From Aquiflexum lacus (GTDB lineage: Bacteria > Bacteroidota > Bacteroidia > Cytophagales > Cyclobacteriaceae): DNA of 64,000 bases. Both the position numbers and the translations under genes were made by a program. This document shows, one piece after another, positions 1 through 9,972 of the stretch. Numbering within the stretch: position 1 is the stretch's first letter; the number at the start of each line of letters is the position of its first letter. The notes under the pieces were generated by a model. The model worked only from the letters and a program-made list of their open reading frames with translations, searched no databases and was not told the origin of the DNA. Where the stretch lies: NCBI RefSeq assembly GCF_015476655.1, contig NZ_JABFHF010000004.1, positions 124,001 through 188,000 on the forward strand, given 5' to 3'.

Positions 1-952
1 CCTGTAGGTTAATGGCCTTTTCTGTTCCCATGACCATCAATGCTGTGGCCAATGCATCTGCCTGCATGCAATCGGCAGCCAACACTGTAGCACTCAAAAG
101 TCCATGCCTAACCGGTCTCCCTGTAAAAGGATCAATAGTATGGGAAATTTTGATACCATCTGCTTCATAATAATTCCTATAGTTGCCTGATGTGGCCATG
201 CCCTTATTTTCCAATGCAATGACGCTAAATAGCTCGTCTGACCTTCCCAATTCCTCTGGTCTATTGACACCTACTTTCCAAAGCTCACCATTTTCATTTA
301 CCCCTCTCGCCACTAATTCCCCACCTATTTCGATCAACAAATTTTGGATTCCTTTTGAAGCCAAATAATCAGCGACCACGTCTACACCATAACCTTTGGC
401 GACTGCACTGAAATCAAGATATGTACCGGGCTTATTTTTTTTAATCCTGATATGGTCAAATTCGATCTGATCGAACCCTACCAAAGGTAAAATATTATTG
501 ATATTCACACTGTCCTTTAATTGTGGCCCTTCTGGTCCAAAACCCCAAAGATTGACCAATGGGCCGACAGTAGGATCAAAAGCACCATCTGTTTTTTCGT
601 AAACAACCTTGCTGGCTTCCAATACAGGGAGAAAAAAAGGCAAATCAAAAACCAATGAATCACTTTTATTGAAAATACTCAGTTCTGAATCAGGAATATA
701 AGTGGAAAGGGATTGGTTAAATACAAGCATTAAGGAGTCTATTCCCTCTTTGAAATCCCTTTCTTCTTTGTCTAAGTAAACAATCCCGTAAGTCGTCCCC
801 ATAGTATTTCCAGACAGAATGACTTTCCCTGTGGCAATTTGCACTATCTCCTGAATGGGTTTTTGCTGATTTTGTCTGTACAGATAGACAATCGCAACCA
901 GCAATAATAGAATGATGGAATAAAGAATGTTTTTGTTAGCGTTGCTGCGCAT
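1..952 (-). CDS. apbE: ApbE family FAD:protein FMN transferase (partial, 3' end outside window)
   Basis: Reading back from the ATG at 952-950, the product has one N-terminal membrane segment (ILYSIILLLLVAIVYLY) and then the ApbE fold: a GNTMGTTYGI segment, the FDPTVGPLVNLWGFG region, DFSAVAKGYGVDVVADYL, and the C-terminal SHTIDPFTGRPVRHGLLSATVLAADC block. ApbE proteins use FAD to attach FMN covalently to threonine in Na+-NQR or Rnf-type proteins outside the cytoplasm. The reading frame is open to position 1, so the last part of the protein is missing. It is divergent from ruvB. Family assignment is secure; the target flavoprotein is not visible here. Confidence 0.93.
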   Translation of the reverse strand, partial: MRSNANKNILYSIILLLLVAIVYLYRQNQQKPIQEIVQIATGKVILSGNTMGTTYGIVYLDKEERDFKEGIDSLMLVFNQSLSTYIPDSELSIFNKSDSLVFDLPFFLPVLEASKVVYEKTDGAFDPTVGPLVNLWGFGPEGPQLKDSVNINNILPLVGFDQIEFDHIRIKKNKPGTYLDFSAVAKGYGVDVVADYLASKGIQNLLIEIGGELVARGVNENGELWKVGVNRPEELGRSDELFSVIALENKGMATSGNYRNYYEADGIKISHTIDPFTGRPVRHGLLSATVLAADCMQADALATALMVMGTEKAINLQ

Positions 953-1083
953 GGAAATGGGTAAATTTTCCGAAAGTTAAAGTTATTTTCTAACAATAGT
1001 TCCAAAACAACCTTAGAAATGCAACAATATTGCCTTTAATTTCAACCTGATTTATTTAATCTTTTTGCCTTGATCTAAATTTC

Positions 1084-1091
1084 TATCTTTG
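1084..1091 (+). promoter_or_regulatory. putative -7 element upstream of ruvB
   Basis: TATCTTTG matches the Bacteroidetes -7 consensus TAnnTTTG and lies 18 bases before the ruvB ATG. A TTTG sits upstream at 1064-1067, but the spacer is 16 bases rather than the usual 19-21, so the -33 match is weak. Confidence 0.35.
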
Positions 1092-1109
1092 TAAGGCAGA
1101 TGCATAGCT

Positions 1110-2141
1110 ATGAGAGAAGATTATTTGAGTGGTGATAAAGAAAAACTGGATAACTCGGACAGGGAAATAGAGAGGGCTCTTCGGCCTTTGAGCTTTGATG
1201 ATTTCACAGGTCAGTTCAAGATTGTGGAAAACCTTAAGATCTTTGTTCTGGCGGCCAAAAGAAGAAATGAACCATTAGATCATGTTCTCCTGCATGGCCC
1301 TCCTGGATTAGGGAAAACCACCCTCAGCCATATCATAGCCAATGAATTGGAATCAGGACTGAAAATTACCTCAGGACCTGTGTTGGACAAACCGTCTGAC
1401 CTTGCAGGCCTATTGACCAATCTCGAAGAAGGCGATGTCCTTTTCATAGACGAAATCCACCGGTTAAATCCCATTGTGGAGGAATACCTGTATTCAGCAA
1501 TGGAAGATTTCAGGATAGACATCATGCTGGATTCGGGACCCAATGCCCGTTCTGTTCAGATTTCACTAAGCCCTTTTACCTTGATCGGGGCGACAACGAG
1601 ATCAGGTTTGCTTACCTCTCCTTTACGTGCAAGGTTTGGTATCAATTCCCGACTAGAATATTATGATGCCAAACTTTTGACGGGAATCGTGGAAAGATCT
1701 GCAGGAATCCTCCAAACTCCAATAGATGAAATAGCTGCCTATGAAATAGCAAGAAGAAGCAGGGGAACACCCAGGATTGCGAATATGCTACTTAGGAGAA
1801 CCCGGGATTTTGCCGAAGTAAAAGGAAATGGAACGATCAGTCTGGAAATAGCAAAATTCGCTCTCAATGCATTAGATGTGGATGAAAACGGGCTGGACGA
1901 AATGGACAACAGAATCCTGATGACCATCATAGAAAAGTTCAAAGGAGGGCCTGTTGGTCTCAGTACCATAGCAACAGCCTGCAGTGAAGAGGCAGAAACC
2001 ATCGAAGAGGTTTATGAACCATTTTTGATTCAAGAAGGATATCTGAAAAGAACTGCAAGAGGTAGAATGGCAACAGAATTAGCCTACAAGCACTTGAAAA
2101 TCAAGCCGGATTTTGGGGGACAAATGGGAAGCCTTTTTTAG
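1110..2141 (+). CDS. ruvB: Holliday junction branch migration ATPase RuvB
   Basis: A 343-residue protein of normal RuvB length. Visible motifs are Walker A GPPGLGKT (residues 63-70), Walker B with DEIH (114-117), the sensor GATTR, and a C-terminal winged helix ending in YLKRTARGR. RuvB forms hexamers that drive branch migration of Holliday junctions with RuvA and hand them to RuvC. No ruvA or ruvC lies beside it, which is common in Bacteroidetes. The ATG at 1110 gives the expected N-terminus; an out-of-frame ATG at 1100 was not used. Confidence 0.98.
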   Translation: MREDYLSGDKEKLDNSDREIERALRPLSFDDFTGQFKIVENLKIFVLAAKRRNEPLDHVLLHGPPGLGKTTLSHIIANELESGLKITSGPVLDKPSDLAGLLTNLEEGDVLFIDEIHRLNPIVEEYLYSAMEDFRIDIMLDSGPNARSVQISLSPFTLIGATTRSGLLTSPLRARFGINSRLEYYDAKLLTGIVERSAGILQTPIDEIAAYEIARRSRGTPRIANMLLRRTRDFAEVKGNGTISLEIAKFALNALDVDENGLDEMDNRILMTIIEKFKGGPVGLSTIATACSEEAETIEEVYEPFLIQEGYLKRTARGRMATELAYKHLKIKPDFGGQMGSLF

Positions 2142-2150
2142 GGATGAAGG

Positions 2151-2185
2151 AGAAGAAACAAGAGACAAGAAGCAAGAACCAAGAC
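2151..2185. repeat. degenerate heptamer repeat (ACAAGAA type)
   Basis: Between ruvB and queG, units ACAAGAG, ACAAGAA, GCAAGAA and CCAAGAC follow each other with a strict 7-base period. A matching tract lies at 23934-23961. Confidence 0.7.
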
Positions 2186-2240
2186 TGGTGGTGTTGAGAT
2201 AATAGGGTTATTTGGTAAGAGAAAAAAGTTGAGAGTCAAA

Positions 2241-3185
2241 ATGTTCAATAATACCTTTCTTCAAAAAAACAAGTACGCTGGGATTATTAAGGCGCATGCA
2301 AAAGACCTGGGCTTTGATTTTTGTGGGATTGCAAAGGCGGAATTTTTGGAAGAGGAAGCTCCAAAACTTGAGGCTTGGCTCAACAAAAACTACCATGGTC
2401 AAATGGCCTACATGGCCAACCATTTTGACAAAAGACTAGACCCGACCAAACTGGTTGAAGGAGCAAAAACCGTGGTCAGCTTGATTTATAATTACTACCC
2501 CGACCAAAAACTTCCAGAAAGCAAGGAAGACCTCAAAATAGCAAAGTATGCTTATGGCAAAGACTACCATTTTGTGGTGAAAGATAAATTGAAATCTTTT
2601 CTACTACATTTGAAAGATGAAATAGGAGATATTAACGGTCGGGCTTTTGTGGACTCCGCCCCAATGATGGAAAGGCAATGGGCCCAAAAATCCGGATTAG
2701 GATGGTTGGGTAAAAACAGTTTATTGCTGAACAGACAGATGGGCTCATTTTTCTTTTTGGCAGAATTGGTCTTGGATATAGAAGCAAGTCCCGATGAGCC
2801 AATGACCAAGGATTATTGTGGCACCTGTACAAAATGTATCGATGCCTGTCCAACTGATGCCATTGTAGCTAATGGAGTGGTAGACGGCTCAAAGTGCATT
2901 TCTTATTTTACCATCGAACTCAAAGAACAAATCCCTCAGGAGATGAAAGGAAAATTCGAGAACTGGGTTTTCGGTTGTGATATCTGTCAGGACGTTTGTC
3001 CCTGGAACAGTTTTTCAAAACCTCATCAAGAACCTCAGTTTAATCCTCATCCAGATTTGGAGGAAATGAATAAGAGAGATTGGGTTGAAATTACGGAGGA
3101 AACATTCCGAAAGGTTTTCGCAAAATCTGCTGTTAAAAGGACAGGATATAATGGTTTTTTGAGAAATATTAAGTTTAATCTTTGA
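2241..3185 (+). CDS. queG: epoxyqueuosine reductase QueG
   Basis: QueG reduces epoxyqueuosine to queuosine in the wobble position of tRNAs, using cobalamin and two [4Fe-4S] clusters. The protein has the N-terminal [18 protein letters not shown] segment, the VDSAP active-site region near residue 138, and two ferredoxin cysteine sets: [12 protein letters not shown] followed by a lone C, then [11 protein letters not shown]. The ATG at 2241 gives 314 residues and was preferred; an in-frame TTG at 2229 would add four residues. The gene follows ruvB with a 99-base gap holding a heptamer repeat. Confidence 0.95.
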   Translation: MFNNTFLQKNKYAGIIKAHAKDLGFDFCGIAKAEFLEEEAPKLEAWLNKNYHGQMAYMANHFDKRLDPTKLVEGAKTVVSLIYNYYPDQKLPESKEDLKIAKYAYGKDYHFVVKDKLKSFLLHLKDEIGDINGRAFVDSAPMMERQWAQKSGLGWLGKNSLLLNRQMGSFFFLAELVLDIEASPDEPMTKDYCGTCTKCIDACPTDAIVANGVVDGSKCISYFTIELKEQIPQEMKGKFENWVFGCDICQDVCPWNSFSKPHQEPQFNPHPDLEEMNKRDWVEITEETFRKVFAKSAVKRTGYNGFLRNIKFNL

Positions 3186-3234
3186 CCATGCTTTTTGGAA
3201 TATTGGGTAATTTTGTCCTATCAGCATCCAAGCT

Positions 3235-4407
3235 ATGAAGTTAACCGAAGTATTGTCAAAAAATGATGAAAGAGCATTCATCAAGGTACATATTTTGATC
3301 AATGAAAAGGATCCCAACTGGATAAGGCCGCTAGACAAAGATGTGCTGTCGGTTTTTGATCCAAAACAAAATAAATACCTCCAAGGTGGTGAAGTGGTCC
3401 GATGGGTTCTAAAAGACAACAATGATAGGCTGATCGGCCGAATCGCAGCATTTGTCAACAAAAGATATAAAAGCAAGGGAGATAATTTCCCTGTCGGTGG
3501 CATTGGCTTTTTTGATTGTATTGACAATCAGGAATCTGCAAATCTGTTGTTTGATTCAGCAAAGGTCTGGTTAATGCAAAGAGGTATGCAGGCAATGGAT
3601 GGGCCGATTAATTTTGGTGATCGGGATAAGTGGTGGGGACTTTTGACAGAGGGTTTTCATCCACCAATTTATAATATGAATTTCAATCCATCATATTACC
3701 AAAGGCTTTTTGAGGAATACGGCTTTAAGAATTTCTATAACCAAATTTGTTGGAGTCTTTCTGTTGCGTCTGATTCCCATCAACTTGACCCGAAATTTTA
3801 TGAATCACATAAAAAATTCGATGGAAACCCTGACTTCAAGGCAGTATATATCAAAAAGGATCAACTGCCAAAATTTGCCCAAGACATGAGCACAGCGTAC
3901 AATAAGGCATGGGTAAAACATGAGGGAAATAAAGAACTATCTCCTCAACTGGCACTCAAATTATTGAATTCAATGAAGCCTGTTTTGGACGAAAAATTGA
4001 TGTGGTTTGTTTATCACAAAAATGAACCCGTGGTAATGTGGTTAAATCTTCCGGATATCAACCAAATCATCAAACACCTTAATGGACAATTCGGAGTATG
4101 GGCAAAAATTAAATTTTTCCTTATAAAAACTTTTGGAAAGAATAGCAGCTTTGTAGGGATTGTATTTGGTGTTGTACCCGAGTTTCAAGGTTCAGGGTTA
4201 GATTATTTTATGATAGTAGAAGCAGAAAAAGTCATCAAATCCCAAACAAACTACAAAAAACTAGAACTATACTGGCAGGGGGATTTCAATCCTAAAATGT
4301 TAAATATTTCTAAAAATCTTGGGGGGAAAAAAAGCAGGAATCTTATTACTTACAGGTATTTGTTTGATAGAAATAAGCCTTTTGAAAGGCATCCAATATT
4401 GGAGTAG
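3235..4407 (+). CDS. GNAT-like N-acetyltransferase-fold protein, function unknown
   Basis: A 390-residue soluble protein. Two stretches look like the acetyl-CoA-binding fold: LIGRIAAFVN with GIGFFDCIDNQESANLLFDSAKVWL, and the C-terminal GVVPEFQGSGLDYFMIVEAEKVI. This arrangement is typical of a large GNAT-related family in Bacteroidetes with no known substrate. It begins 49 bases after queG on the same strand and is closed by a terminator at 4424. No catalytic role can be assigned from sequence; the name rests on fold-like patterns only. Confidence 0.7.
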   Translation: MKLTEVLSKNDERAFIKVHILINEKDPNWIRPLDKDVLSVFDPKQNKYLQGGEVVRWVLKDNNDRLIGRIAAFVNKRYKSKGDNFPVGGIGFFDCIDNQESANLLFDSAKVWLMQRGMQAMDGPINFGDRDKWWGLLTEGFHPPIYNMNFNPSYYQRLFEEYGFKNFYNQICWSLSVASDSHQLDPKFYESHKKFDGNPDFKAVYIKKDQLPKFAQDMSTAYNKAWVKHEGNKELSPQLALKLLNSMKPVLDEKLMWFVYHKNEPVVMWLNLPDINQIIKHLNGQFGVWAKIKFFLIKTFGKNSSFVGIVFGVVPEFQGSGLDYFMIVEAEKVIKSQTNYKKLELYWQGDFNPKMLNISKNLGGKKSRNLITYRYLFDRNKPFERHPILE

Positions 4408-4423
4408 TTTGATAAAAAAAAAT

Positions 4424-4450
4424 AAAGCCCCTTAATCGGGGCTCTTTCTT
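4424..4450 (+). terminator. rho-independent terminator, possibly bidirectional
   Basis: Stem AGCCCC (4426-4431) pairs with GGGGCT (4438-4443) around TTAATC, with an A-tract before and a T-rich tail after. It sits between the end of the GNAT-like gene (+) and the end of the small gene on the minus strand. Confidence 0.8.
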
Positions 4451-4641
4451 TAACCTGCCAAGCTGATAAAATATTTATCCAGCACAGGTTCGTAATTGTT
4501 GGAAAACTTCCTATAACACCAATCCCTGAACTCTTGTATTTCCGTTGGCATCAACAAATTCAGGGCTTTCCTCAACTCTTTCTCGAAGAGTTTTCCATCA
4601 AAACTTACTTTCATTAAGATGGTCTTTACATATTCAAGCAT
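4450..4641 (-). CDS. conserved small hypothetical protein (63 aa)
   Basis: A 63-residue charged, probably helical protein with the segment FEKELRKALNLLMPTEIQEFRDWCYRKF broken only by single polar turns. It has no signal peptide or membrane segment. ATG and TAA are clean, and it has its own terminator at 4424 and a free upstream region. Its compact size and position between two terminated units suggest a real gene. I do not recognise the family. Confidence 0.65.
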   Translation of the reverse strand: MLEYVKTILMKVSFDGKLFEKELRKALNLLMPTEIQEFRDWCYRKFSNNYEPVLDKYFISLAG

Positions 4642-4759
4642 GGTTCAAAGAATTTTATAGGTTAAAGATTAAACAACAACACTTATTGGTACGACACTAA
4701 ATTTGGTTTGTTGCGTTTAAAATATAAAGTTAATTTGCGAGTATTAAGTAAAACACAAC

Positions 4760-6208
4760 ATGATCAAAACGAGCATCACCCTAATTTTTGTATACTTTTT
4801 CGGAATTATATTTATTCCTACAATGGCGCAAGAAGTGGTTATTGAACTTGGCCCAGACGAGATAGCTTTAAATGCAACTTTCAGCATCAAGGTAACGATT
4901 TCCAATGACAAAATAAAGTCGTATAATGAATTTCCAGATATTTTAGGATTTCAAAAACAAGGAATATCACAATCCTCCTCTATGAATGTTATCAATGGGC
5001 AAGTAAGTAGCACCAACAGCATTATCCAATATTATAAGCCATTGAGAAAAGGGGGGGTTACTCTATCAGGTTTCAGTATTAAAATCAATGGAGCAGACTA
5101 CAGCTCTCCTGGAAAAAAAATAAATGTGGTCGATGCCAGGGCAGCCCAAAGACAGTCCAATGTTTTCGATCCATTTGATGATCTTTTCGGTAAGTCAAGA
5201 GAAGAGCCTGAATTTATTGAAATTGAAGACGATGCTTTTTTTGCTTCTTCTGTAGATAAGGAAGAAGTTTTTGTGGGGGAAGGATTCAATGTCAGTTTAG
5301 CCTTTTATATGTCAGAGACCAATCAGGCGCCATTTCAATTTTATGAACCCGGCAAACAACTTGATGGAATACTGAAAAAAATGAAACCTTCCAATGCTTG
5401 GGAAGAAAATTTTAACATCACCAATATCCAACCGGAACGAGTAAGTTTCAATGGTAAAACATGGATAAAATATAAAGTTTATGAAGCGACGTTTTTCCCT
5501 TTTTCTGAGGGAGAAATAACCATTCCCCCTATTTCATGGGAAATGATCAAGTACCGAGTAGCCAAAAACCCTACATTTTTTGGCAGCAACAGGTTAGAGG
5601 ATTTCAAAACTTTCTATTCTTCTGCTAAAAAAGTGAAAGTTAATCCGCTTCCGCCCCATCCGCTAAGAAATGAAGTAAGTGTGGGCATTTTTCAATTACG
5701 GGAAAACATCTCACAATTTGAAGCACAGACAGGTGAGGGCTTCACATATAATTTTGGGATCAATGGAGAAGGAAATATCAACTCTATATCTGCGCCAAAA
5801 ACAAGACAAATACATAAATTAAATACTTACGATCCCAACGTGAGACAACAGGTAAACAGAGGAATGAAGAAAATTACCGGTATCAAGGAATTCACCTATT
5901 ACCTTACCATCAATGAACCCGGTCAGGTTAATCTTGCAGATCATTTTGAGTGGATTTACTTTAATCCTGTCCAATCAAAATATGATACCCTCAGACCTAA
6001 GGCTATTATTAATGTGACAGGCGAGTCCAAAGTCAATCAGGCCATTTCCAATCAGCGGTTGGGTGGGATTTATGATTTGATTGAAGTAGAGAGCAATAAA
6101 CTTTCTTACGAAAGATATAAGTATTATTTTTCCATCTTTATCAATTTATTGCTGGCAGGATCGGTCATATTATTGGCAGTCCTGATTATGAGAAAAGGTA
6201 ATGGGTAA
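4760..6208 (+). CDS. batD: BatD family membrane-anchored protein
   Basis: A 482-residue exported protein: signal peptide ending at TMAQ (residues 1-23), an N-terminal beta domain with the [19 protein letters not shown] pattern typical of BatD, a DPFDDLFG linker, a second beta domain, and one C-terminal membrane helix (about 455-478). BatD belongs to the Bacteroides aerotolerance (Bat) set, usually beside moxR, DUF58, batA, batB and batC. Here it stands alone and overlaps aroC by 8 bases, so the two are probably translated from one message. Its exact role is unknown. Confidence 0.88.
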   Translation: MIKTSITLIFVYFFGIIFIPTMAQEVVIELGPDEIALNATFSIKVTISNDKIKSYNEFPDILGFQKQGISQSSSMNVINGQVSSTNSIIQYYKPLRKGGVTLSGFSIKINGADYSSPGKKINVVDARAAQRQSNVFDPFDDLFGKSREEPEFIEIEDDAFFASSVDKEEVFVGEGFNVSLAFYMSETNQAPFQFYEPGKQLDGILKKMKPSNAWEENFNITNIQPERVSFNGKTWIKYKVYEATFFPFSEGEITIPPISWEMIKYRVAKNPTFFGSNRLEDFKTFYSSAKKVKVNPLPPHPLRNEVSVGIFQLRENISQFEAQTGEGFTYNFGINGEGNINSISAPKTRQIHKLNTYDPNVRQQVNRGMKKITGIKEFTYYLTINEPGQVNLADHFEWIYFNPVQSKYDTLRPKAIINVTGESKVNQAISNQRLGGIYDLIEVESNKLSYERYKYYFSIFINLLLAGSVILLAVLIMRKGNG

Positions 6209-7277
6209 CACTTTCGGAAAAATATTCAAGATTTCAACATTTGGAGAATCCCATGGTTTGGGTTTGGGTGTAGTCATAGATGGCTGTCCTGCGGGACTCA
6301 CTATTGACGAGGATTTTATACGGGCAGAAATGCAGCGTAGAAAACCCGGTCAATCAAAAATTACTACGCAAAGAAAAGAAGAAGACGAGTTTCAAATACT
6401 TTCAGGGGTATTTGAAGGTAAAAGCACAGGCACACCCATAGGCTTGGTCATCATGAATACCGACCAGAAAAGTAAAGATTATAGTCATATCTCGGACAAA
6501 TTCAGACCTTCACACGCCGATTATACATACTTTGAAAAATTTGGTACCCGCGATTATCGTGGTGGTGGCAGAAGCAGTGCCAGAGAAACAGCCGCAAGAG
6601 TTGCAGCAGGATCCATTGCTAAAATGTTACTAAGTCATTACGGTATTAGTGTACAGGCTTATGTAAGTCAAGTGGGTGACCTGAAATTAGAAAAAACCTA
6701 TCAAGAACTTGATCTGAACAAAACGGAAGATAATATTGTGAGGTGTCCTGATCAAAAAACTGCCGAACGGATGATCGATTACATCGACGAGGTTAGGAAA
6801 AGCAGGGACACAGTTGGAGGCATCGTAAGCTGCGTGGCAAAAGGTGTTCCTCCTGGTATCGGCGAACCCGTTTTTGACAGGTTACATGCTGAATTGGGCA
6901 AAGCCATGCTTTCTATCAATGCGGTCAAAGGTTTTGAATATGGAAGCGGTTTTGAAGGGGTGAAAATGCGTGGCTCCGAACACAATGATGCCTTTTACCA
7001 GGATGGTGATCGGGTAAGAACCAGAACCAATCACTCAGGTGGTATTCAAGGAGGTATTTCCAATGGTGAGGATATCTATTTCAATGTAGCATTCAAGCCC
7101 GTGGCTACCATCATGCAAGATCAAGAATCCGTCAATGAATCAGGTGAAACTGTGACTGTGTCCGGAAAAGGAAGACACGATCCTTGTGTAGTTCCCAGAG
7201 CAGTACCGATAGTGGAAGCCATGTGTGCTTTGGTATTGGCCGATTATATCCTGATCAGCAGATCTAGCAAAATTTAA
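6201..7277 (+). CDS. aroC: chorismate synthase
   Basis: AroC makes chorismate from 5-enolpyruvylshikimate-3-phosphate with reduced FMN, the last step of the shikimate pathway. The 358-residue protein is normal length and carries the family signatures: [18 protein letters not shown] at the N-terminus, [19 protein letters not shown], and the C-terminal [18 protein letters not shown]. It starts inside the last codons of batD (8-base overlap) in another frame, which suggests translational coupling. Confidence 0.98.
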   Translation: MGNTFGKIFKISTFGESHGLGLGVVIDGCPAGLTIDEDFIRAEMQRRKPGQSKITTQRKEEDEFQILSGVFEGKSTGTPIGLVIMNTDQKSKDYSHISDKFRPSHADYTYFEKFGTRDYRGGGRSSARETAARVAAGSIAKMLLSHYGISVQAYVSQVGDLKLEKTYQELDLNKTEDNIVRCPDQKTAERMIDYIDEVRKSRDTVGGIVSCVAKGVPPGIGEPVFDRLHAELGKAMLSINAVKGFEYGSGFEGVKMRGSEHNDAFYQDGDRVRTRTNHSGGIQGGISNGEDIYFNVAFKPVATIMQDQESVNESGETVTVSGKGRHDPCVVPRAVPIVEAMCALVLADYILISRSSKI

Positions 7278-7301
7278 TTAACAGCAATCAATTTTATAGA
7301 A

Positions 7302-8645
7302 ATGCTAAAAAAGATCCCCTTACATACTCAAATCATTATTGGTCTTGTCCTTGGTCTGGTTTTTGGATTATTGGTAATCAAGTTCAATTTTTCGCCAACT
7401 TTTACGATCAATTTTATCAAGCCTATTGGTACAATATTTATCAATGCGCTGAAGATGATTGCTGTACCCCTCGTTTTGGCTTCTTTGATAGTAGGCGTAG
7501 CCAATTTAGGTGATGTTTCAAAGCTTTCTAGAATTGGGGGTAAAACTATCATAACCTATTTGCTCACTACCATCGTTGCAGTGACTATTGGTCTAGGTTT
7601 GGTCAACATATTTCAGCCAGGAAAAAGTCTCCCTCAGGATACCAAAGAGAATCTAATGACACTCTATGATGATGCAGTAGGCTCAAAAACCATGCAAGCA
7701 GCGGAGCTTAAAGAAAAAAGTCCATTGCAACCGCTGGTGGATATGGTTCCCGAAAATGTAGTAGAGGCAGCAGGAGACAATGCAAGTATGCTTCGGGTCG
7801 TGTTTTTCGCCATTATTATGGGCATTGCTTTATTAAAAATTCCAAAAGGAAAAGCACAACCTGTGATCGCATTTTTTGATGGATTGAATGATGTAATCAT
7901 CAAAATAGTAGGCTTCATTATGCTTATTGCACCTTATGGTGTTTTTGCTTTGATGGCCTCCTTGATCGTAGAAATAGCAGGAGATAACCCAGATTCTGCT
8001 GTGCAGTTACTGCTTGCTTTATTAAAATACAGCTTGGTAGTAGTTGGTGGATTATTATTGATGGTATTTTTGATATACCCCACCATTCTGAAAAGTTTCA
8101 CAAAAATAAAATATCTGGATTTTTTCAAAGCCATTAGGCCTGCTCAACTTTTAGCTTTTTCTACCAGCTCAAGTTCGGCAACTTTACCTGTTACAATGAG
8201 ACAAGTAGAAAATGAAATCGGAGTTTCAGAAGAAGTAAGTAGTTTTGTCCTGCCCTTAGGTGCGACCATCAATATGGATGGTACCAGCCTGTATCAAGGA
8301 GTAGCGGCGGTATTTATTGCTCAGGCCTTGGGTATGGATTTAAGCCTTGTCCAACAATTGACCATAGTCTTGACAGCCACATTAGCTTCTATAGGATCTG
8401 CGGGAGTACCCGGTGCGGGTTTGATTATGTTGATTATAGTCTTGGAATCTATTGGTGTTCCCGCAGCAGGAATTGCACTGATTATCGCGCCTGATAGAAT
8501 ATTGGACATGTTCAGAACTGTTGTGAATGTAACAGGGGATGCTACAGTTTGCTGTGTGGTGGCTTCTACAGAAGGTGAATTGCCAGAGGGACTTATCCGT
8601 CAATCCAATCCACTTACAGCAGATGTGGAAGAGGGGGTTGGATAA
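7302..8645 (+). CDS. dicarboxylate/amino acid:cation symporter (DAACS family)
   Basis: A 447-residue inner-membrane transporter of the GltP/DctA family, which moves glutamate, aspartate or C4-dicarboxylates with Na+ or H+. The serine-rich re-entrant loop STSSSSATLPVT and the following NMDGTSLYQGVAAVFIAQ helix are both intact, as is the second hairpin with IGSAGVPGAG. Seven or eight hydrophobic segments are visible. It follows aroC by 24 bases and is closed by a strong terminator. Substrate and coupling ion cannot be told from sequence alone. Confidence 0.93.
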   Translation: MLKKIPLHTQIIIGLVLGLVFGLLVIKFNFSPTFTINFIKPIGTIFINALKMIAVPLVLASLIVGVANLGDVSKLSRIGGKTIITYLLTTIVAVTIGLGLVNIFQPGKSLPQDTKENLMTLYDDAVGSKTMQAAELKEKSPLQPLVDMVPENVVEAAGDNASMLRVVFFAIIMGIALLKIPKGKAQPVIAFFDGLNDVIIKIVGFIMLIAPYGVFALMASLIVEIAGDNPDSAVQLLLALLKYSLVVVGGLLLMVFLIYPTILKSFTKIKYLDFFKAIRPAQLLAFSTSSSSATLPVTMRQVENEIGVSEEVSSFVLPLGATINMDGTSLYQGVAAVFIAQALGMDLSLVQQLTIVLTATLASIGSAGVPGAGLIMLIIVLESIGVPAAGIALIIAPDRILDMFRTVVNVTGDATVCCVVASTEGELPEGLIRQSNPLTADVEEGVG

Positions 8646-8653
8646 AGAAATTA

Positions 8654-8692
8654 AAAAGCCCCTGAAAATTTTAAGATTTTCAGGGGCTTTTT
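8654..8692 (+). terminator. strong bidirectional terminator
   Basis: Arms AAAAAGCCCCTGAAAAT and ATTTTCAGGGGCTTTTT are perfect complements around a short loop, placed between the symporter (+) and the small membrane protein on the minus strand. A and T runs on both sides let it work in both directions. Confidence 0.93.
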
Positions 8693-8717
8693 AATTTCTC
8701 TTAGGTATCTTTCTGAA

Positions 8718-8906
8718 TCATAAAACCCTCCTCTTATACCTCCCCCAAAAAAATAAAGGAAAGATCAAAGCCTTCAATTTCCAATCATTCTTCTCCCGAA
8801 TGTCCAAAGAGTTATTCAGATGTACGGCATTGTACATCTTTGAAGCCAATAGGGTATGCCCGATCAGCAACAGGAAAAGGACGGCATAAATAACCAGTTC
8901 TGTCAT
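8718..8906 (-). CDS. small membrane protein downstream of prmA
   Basis: A 62-residue protein starting MTELVIYAVLFLLLIGHTLL, so one N-terminal membrane helix followed by a basic tail (FFWGRYKRRVL). The ATG at 8906-8904 overlaps the prmA stop codon (TGA at 8905-8903) in an ATGA junction, which decides the start and suggests translational coupling. The frame stays open upstream into prmA, but those codons are prmA sequence. Family not recognised. Confidence 0.7.
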   Translation of the reverse strand: MTELVIYAVLFLLLIGHTLLASKMYNAVHLNNSLDIREKNDWKLKALIFPLFFWGRYKRRVL

Positions 8907-9733
8907 AGCTTTTCCAAAATCAACGCTGCCCAATCGTCTTTGGATTGCACTTCCTTTTCTACAAACCCAAACTGAAACGCCTTTTCGGCAATGTCAAGAA
9001 CATCGTGTTCATAAAACCCACTGAGCAACAAATGGCCTTTGCTTTTGACCAAGGTGGCATAAACATCCATTTCGTCCAAAAGCACATTCTTATTAATATT
9101 GGCCAAAACGATGTCAAATTCACCTTGTGGTTTCACTTCACGAACAGTTCCCTTGCCCATCCTCACTTTGTTCATCCCATTCAGTTCGAAGTTTTCATTG
9201 CCGTTTTCGACACACCATTCGTCTATATCAAAGGCTTCTATTTCCTTTGCTCCTAACTGATGAGCCATAATGGCCAAAATCCCTGTCCCGGAACCGATAT
9301 CCAAAACCCTTTTGCCAAGATGATCGATGGTCAATTGGTGGGACAGCATCAGGTAAGTAGTAGCATGATGGCCTGTACCAAATGACATTTTTGGATTGAT
9401 CAGGATTTCATATTTAAATTCTTTTCTAGGTTGATGGAAGGAAGCCCTGACATAAACCTGATCACCTACCTCGATGGGGTCATAGTTTTTTTCCCATTCC
9501 TCATTCCAATTGACTTTTGGCATCTTGCCTTCAGTCACCTGAATGGAAGCCGCCTCATGATATTGGTCGATGACTTGCTGAAATGAATTTCTATCAAACA
9601 GGTCTTCCTGAATATAGGCATCAAAACCCTCATCTGTCTCCAAAAAAGAATCATAGCCGACCTCTGAGAGCTCGGCTATGAGAATTTCACGGTATGGTTC
9701 CTTACAGGAAAATTTGAATTCCAGGTATTGCAT
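8903..9733 (-). CDS. prmA: ribosomal protein L11 methyltransferase PrmA
   Basis: PrmA trimethylates lysines and the N-terminus of ribosomal protein L11 using S-adenosylmethionine. The 276-residue protein has the N-terminal substrate-binding part (FSCKEPYREILIAELSEVGYDSF), then NPKMSFGTGHHATTYLML, SAM motif I VLDIGSGTGILAIMA, and the motif DIVLANINKNVLL. Length and order match the family. It is followed by a small coupled membrane-protein gene. Confidence 0.96.
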   Translation of the reverse strand: MQYLEFKFSCKEPYREILIAELSEVGYDSFLETDEGFDAYIQEDLFDRNSFQQVIDQYHEAASIQVTEGKMPKVNWNEEWEKNYDPIEVGDQVYVRASFHQPRKEFKYEILINPKMSFGTGHHATTYLMLSHQLTIDHLGKRVLDIGSGTGILAIMAHQLGAKEIEAFDIDEWCVENGNENFELNGMNKVRMGKGTVREVKPQGEFDIVLANINKNVLLDEMDVYATLVKSKGHLLLSGFYEHDVLDIAEKAFQFGFVEKEVQSKDDWAALILEKL

Positions 9734-9821
9734 GGGTATTTTTCTTCTTCTTAAGTCCTAATTTTTTCCCAAAATCATACAGAAAAGAGATGAAAAAGTG
9801 TAGTAAACCTTAAACGGGATT

Positions 9822-9863
9822 AGACTTCTCTACCGATAGCCATCGGGAGAGAAGTGACAAGGG
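9822..9863. repeat. palindromic intergenic repeat (inverted copy of the CCTTGTCAC family)
   Basis: ACTTCTCT...CCGAT and ATCGG...AGAGAAGT form a hairpin (9824-9855) with one mismatch and loop AGCC, followed by GTGACAAGGG. Read on the minus strand it runs CCCTTGTCAC, CTTCTC, then GAGAAGTCT, resembling the elements at 18341-18400 and 24423-24460. It lies in the 239-base gap between prmA and tpiA, which has no gene. Confidence 0.6.
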
Positions 9864-9940
9864 TAAGCCATGTTCAGTTCTTAGTCAAATTGTATCATCT
9901 TACTTTGTCAATGCCAGCTAGTTACCAAGGACGGGATCTT

Positions 9941-9968
9941 ACATCGGTCATCGGTCATCTGACATCGA
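9941..9968. repeat. heptamer repeat (ACATCGG/TCATCGG type)
   Basis: Four contiguous 7-base units: ACATCGG, TCATCGG, TCATCTG, ACATCGA. They end five bases before the tpiA stop codon. A six-unit tract of the same type lies at 18467-18508. Confidence 0.7.
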
Positions 9969-9972
9969 GCAT

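Noticed and set aside
5049-5055. G7 homopolymer in batD as a phase-variable tract
   Set aside because: Seven G residues alone are too short to argue for slippage control; the frame is intact and no other contingency feature is seen.
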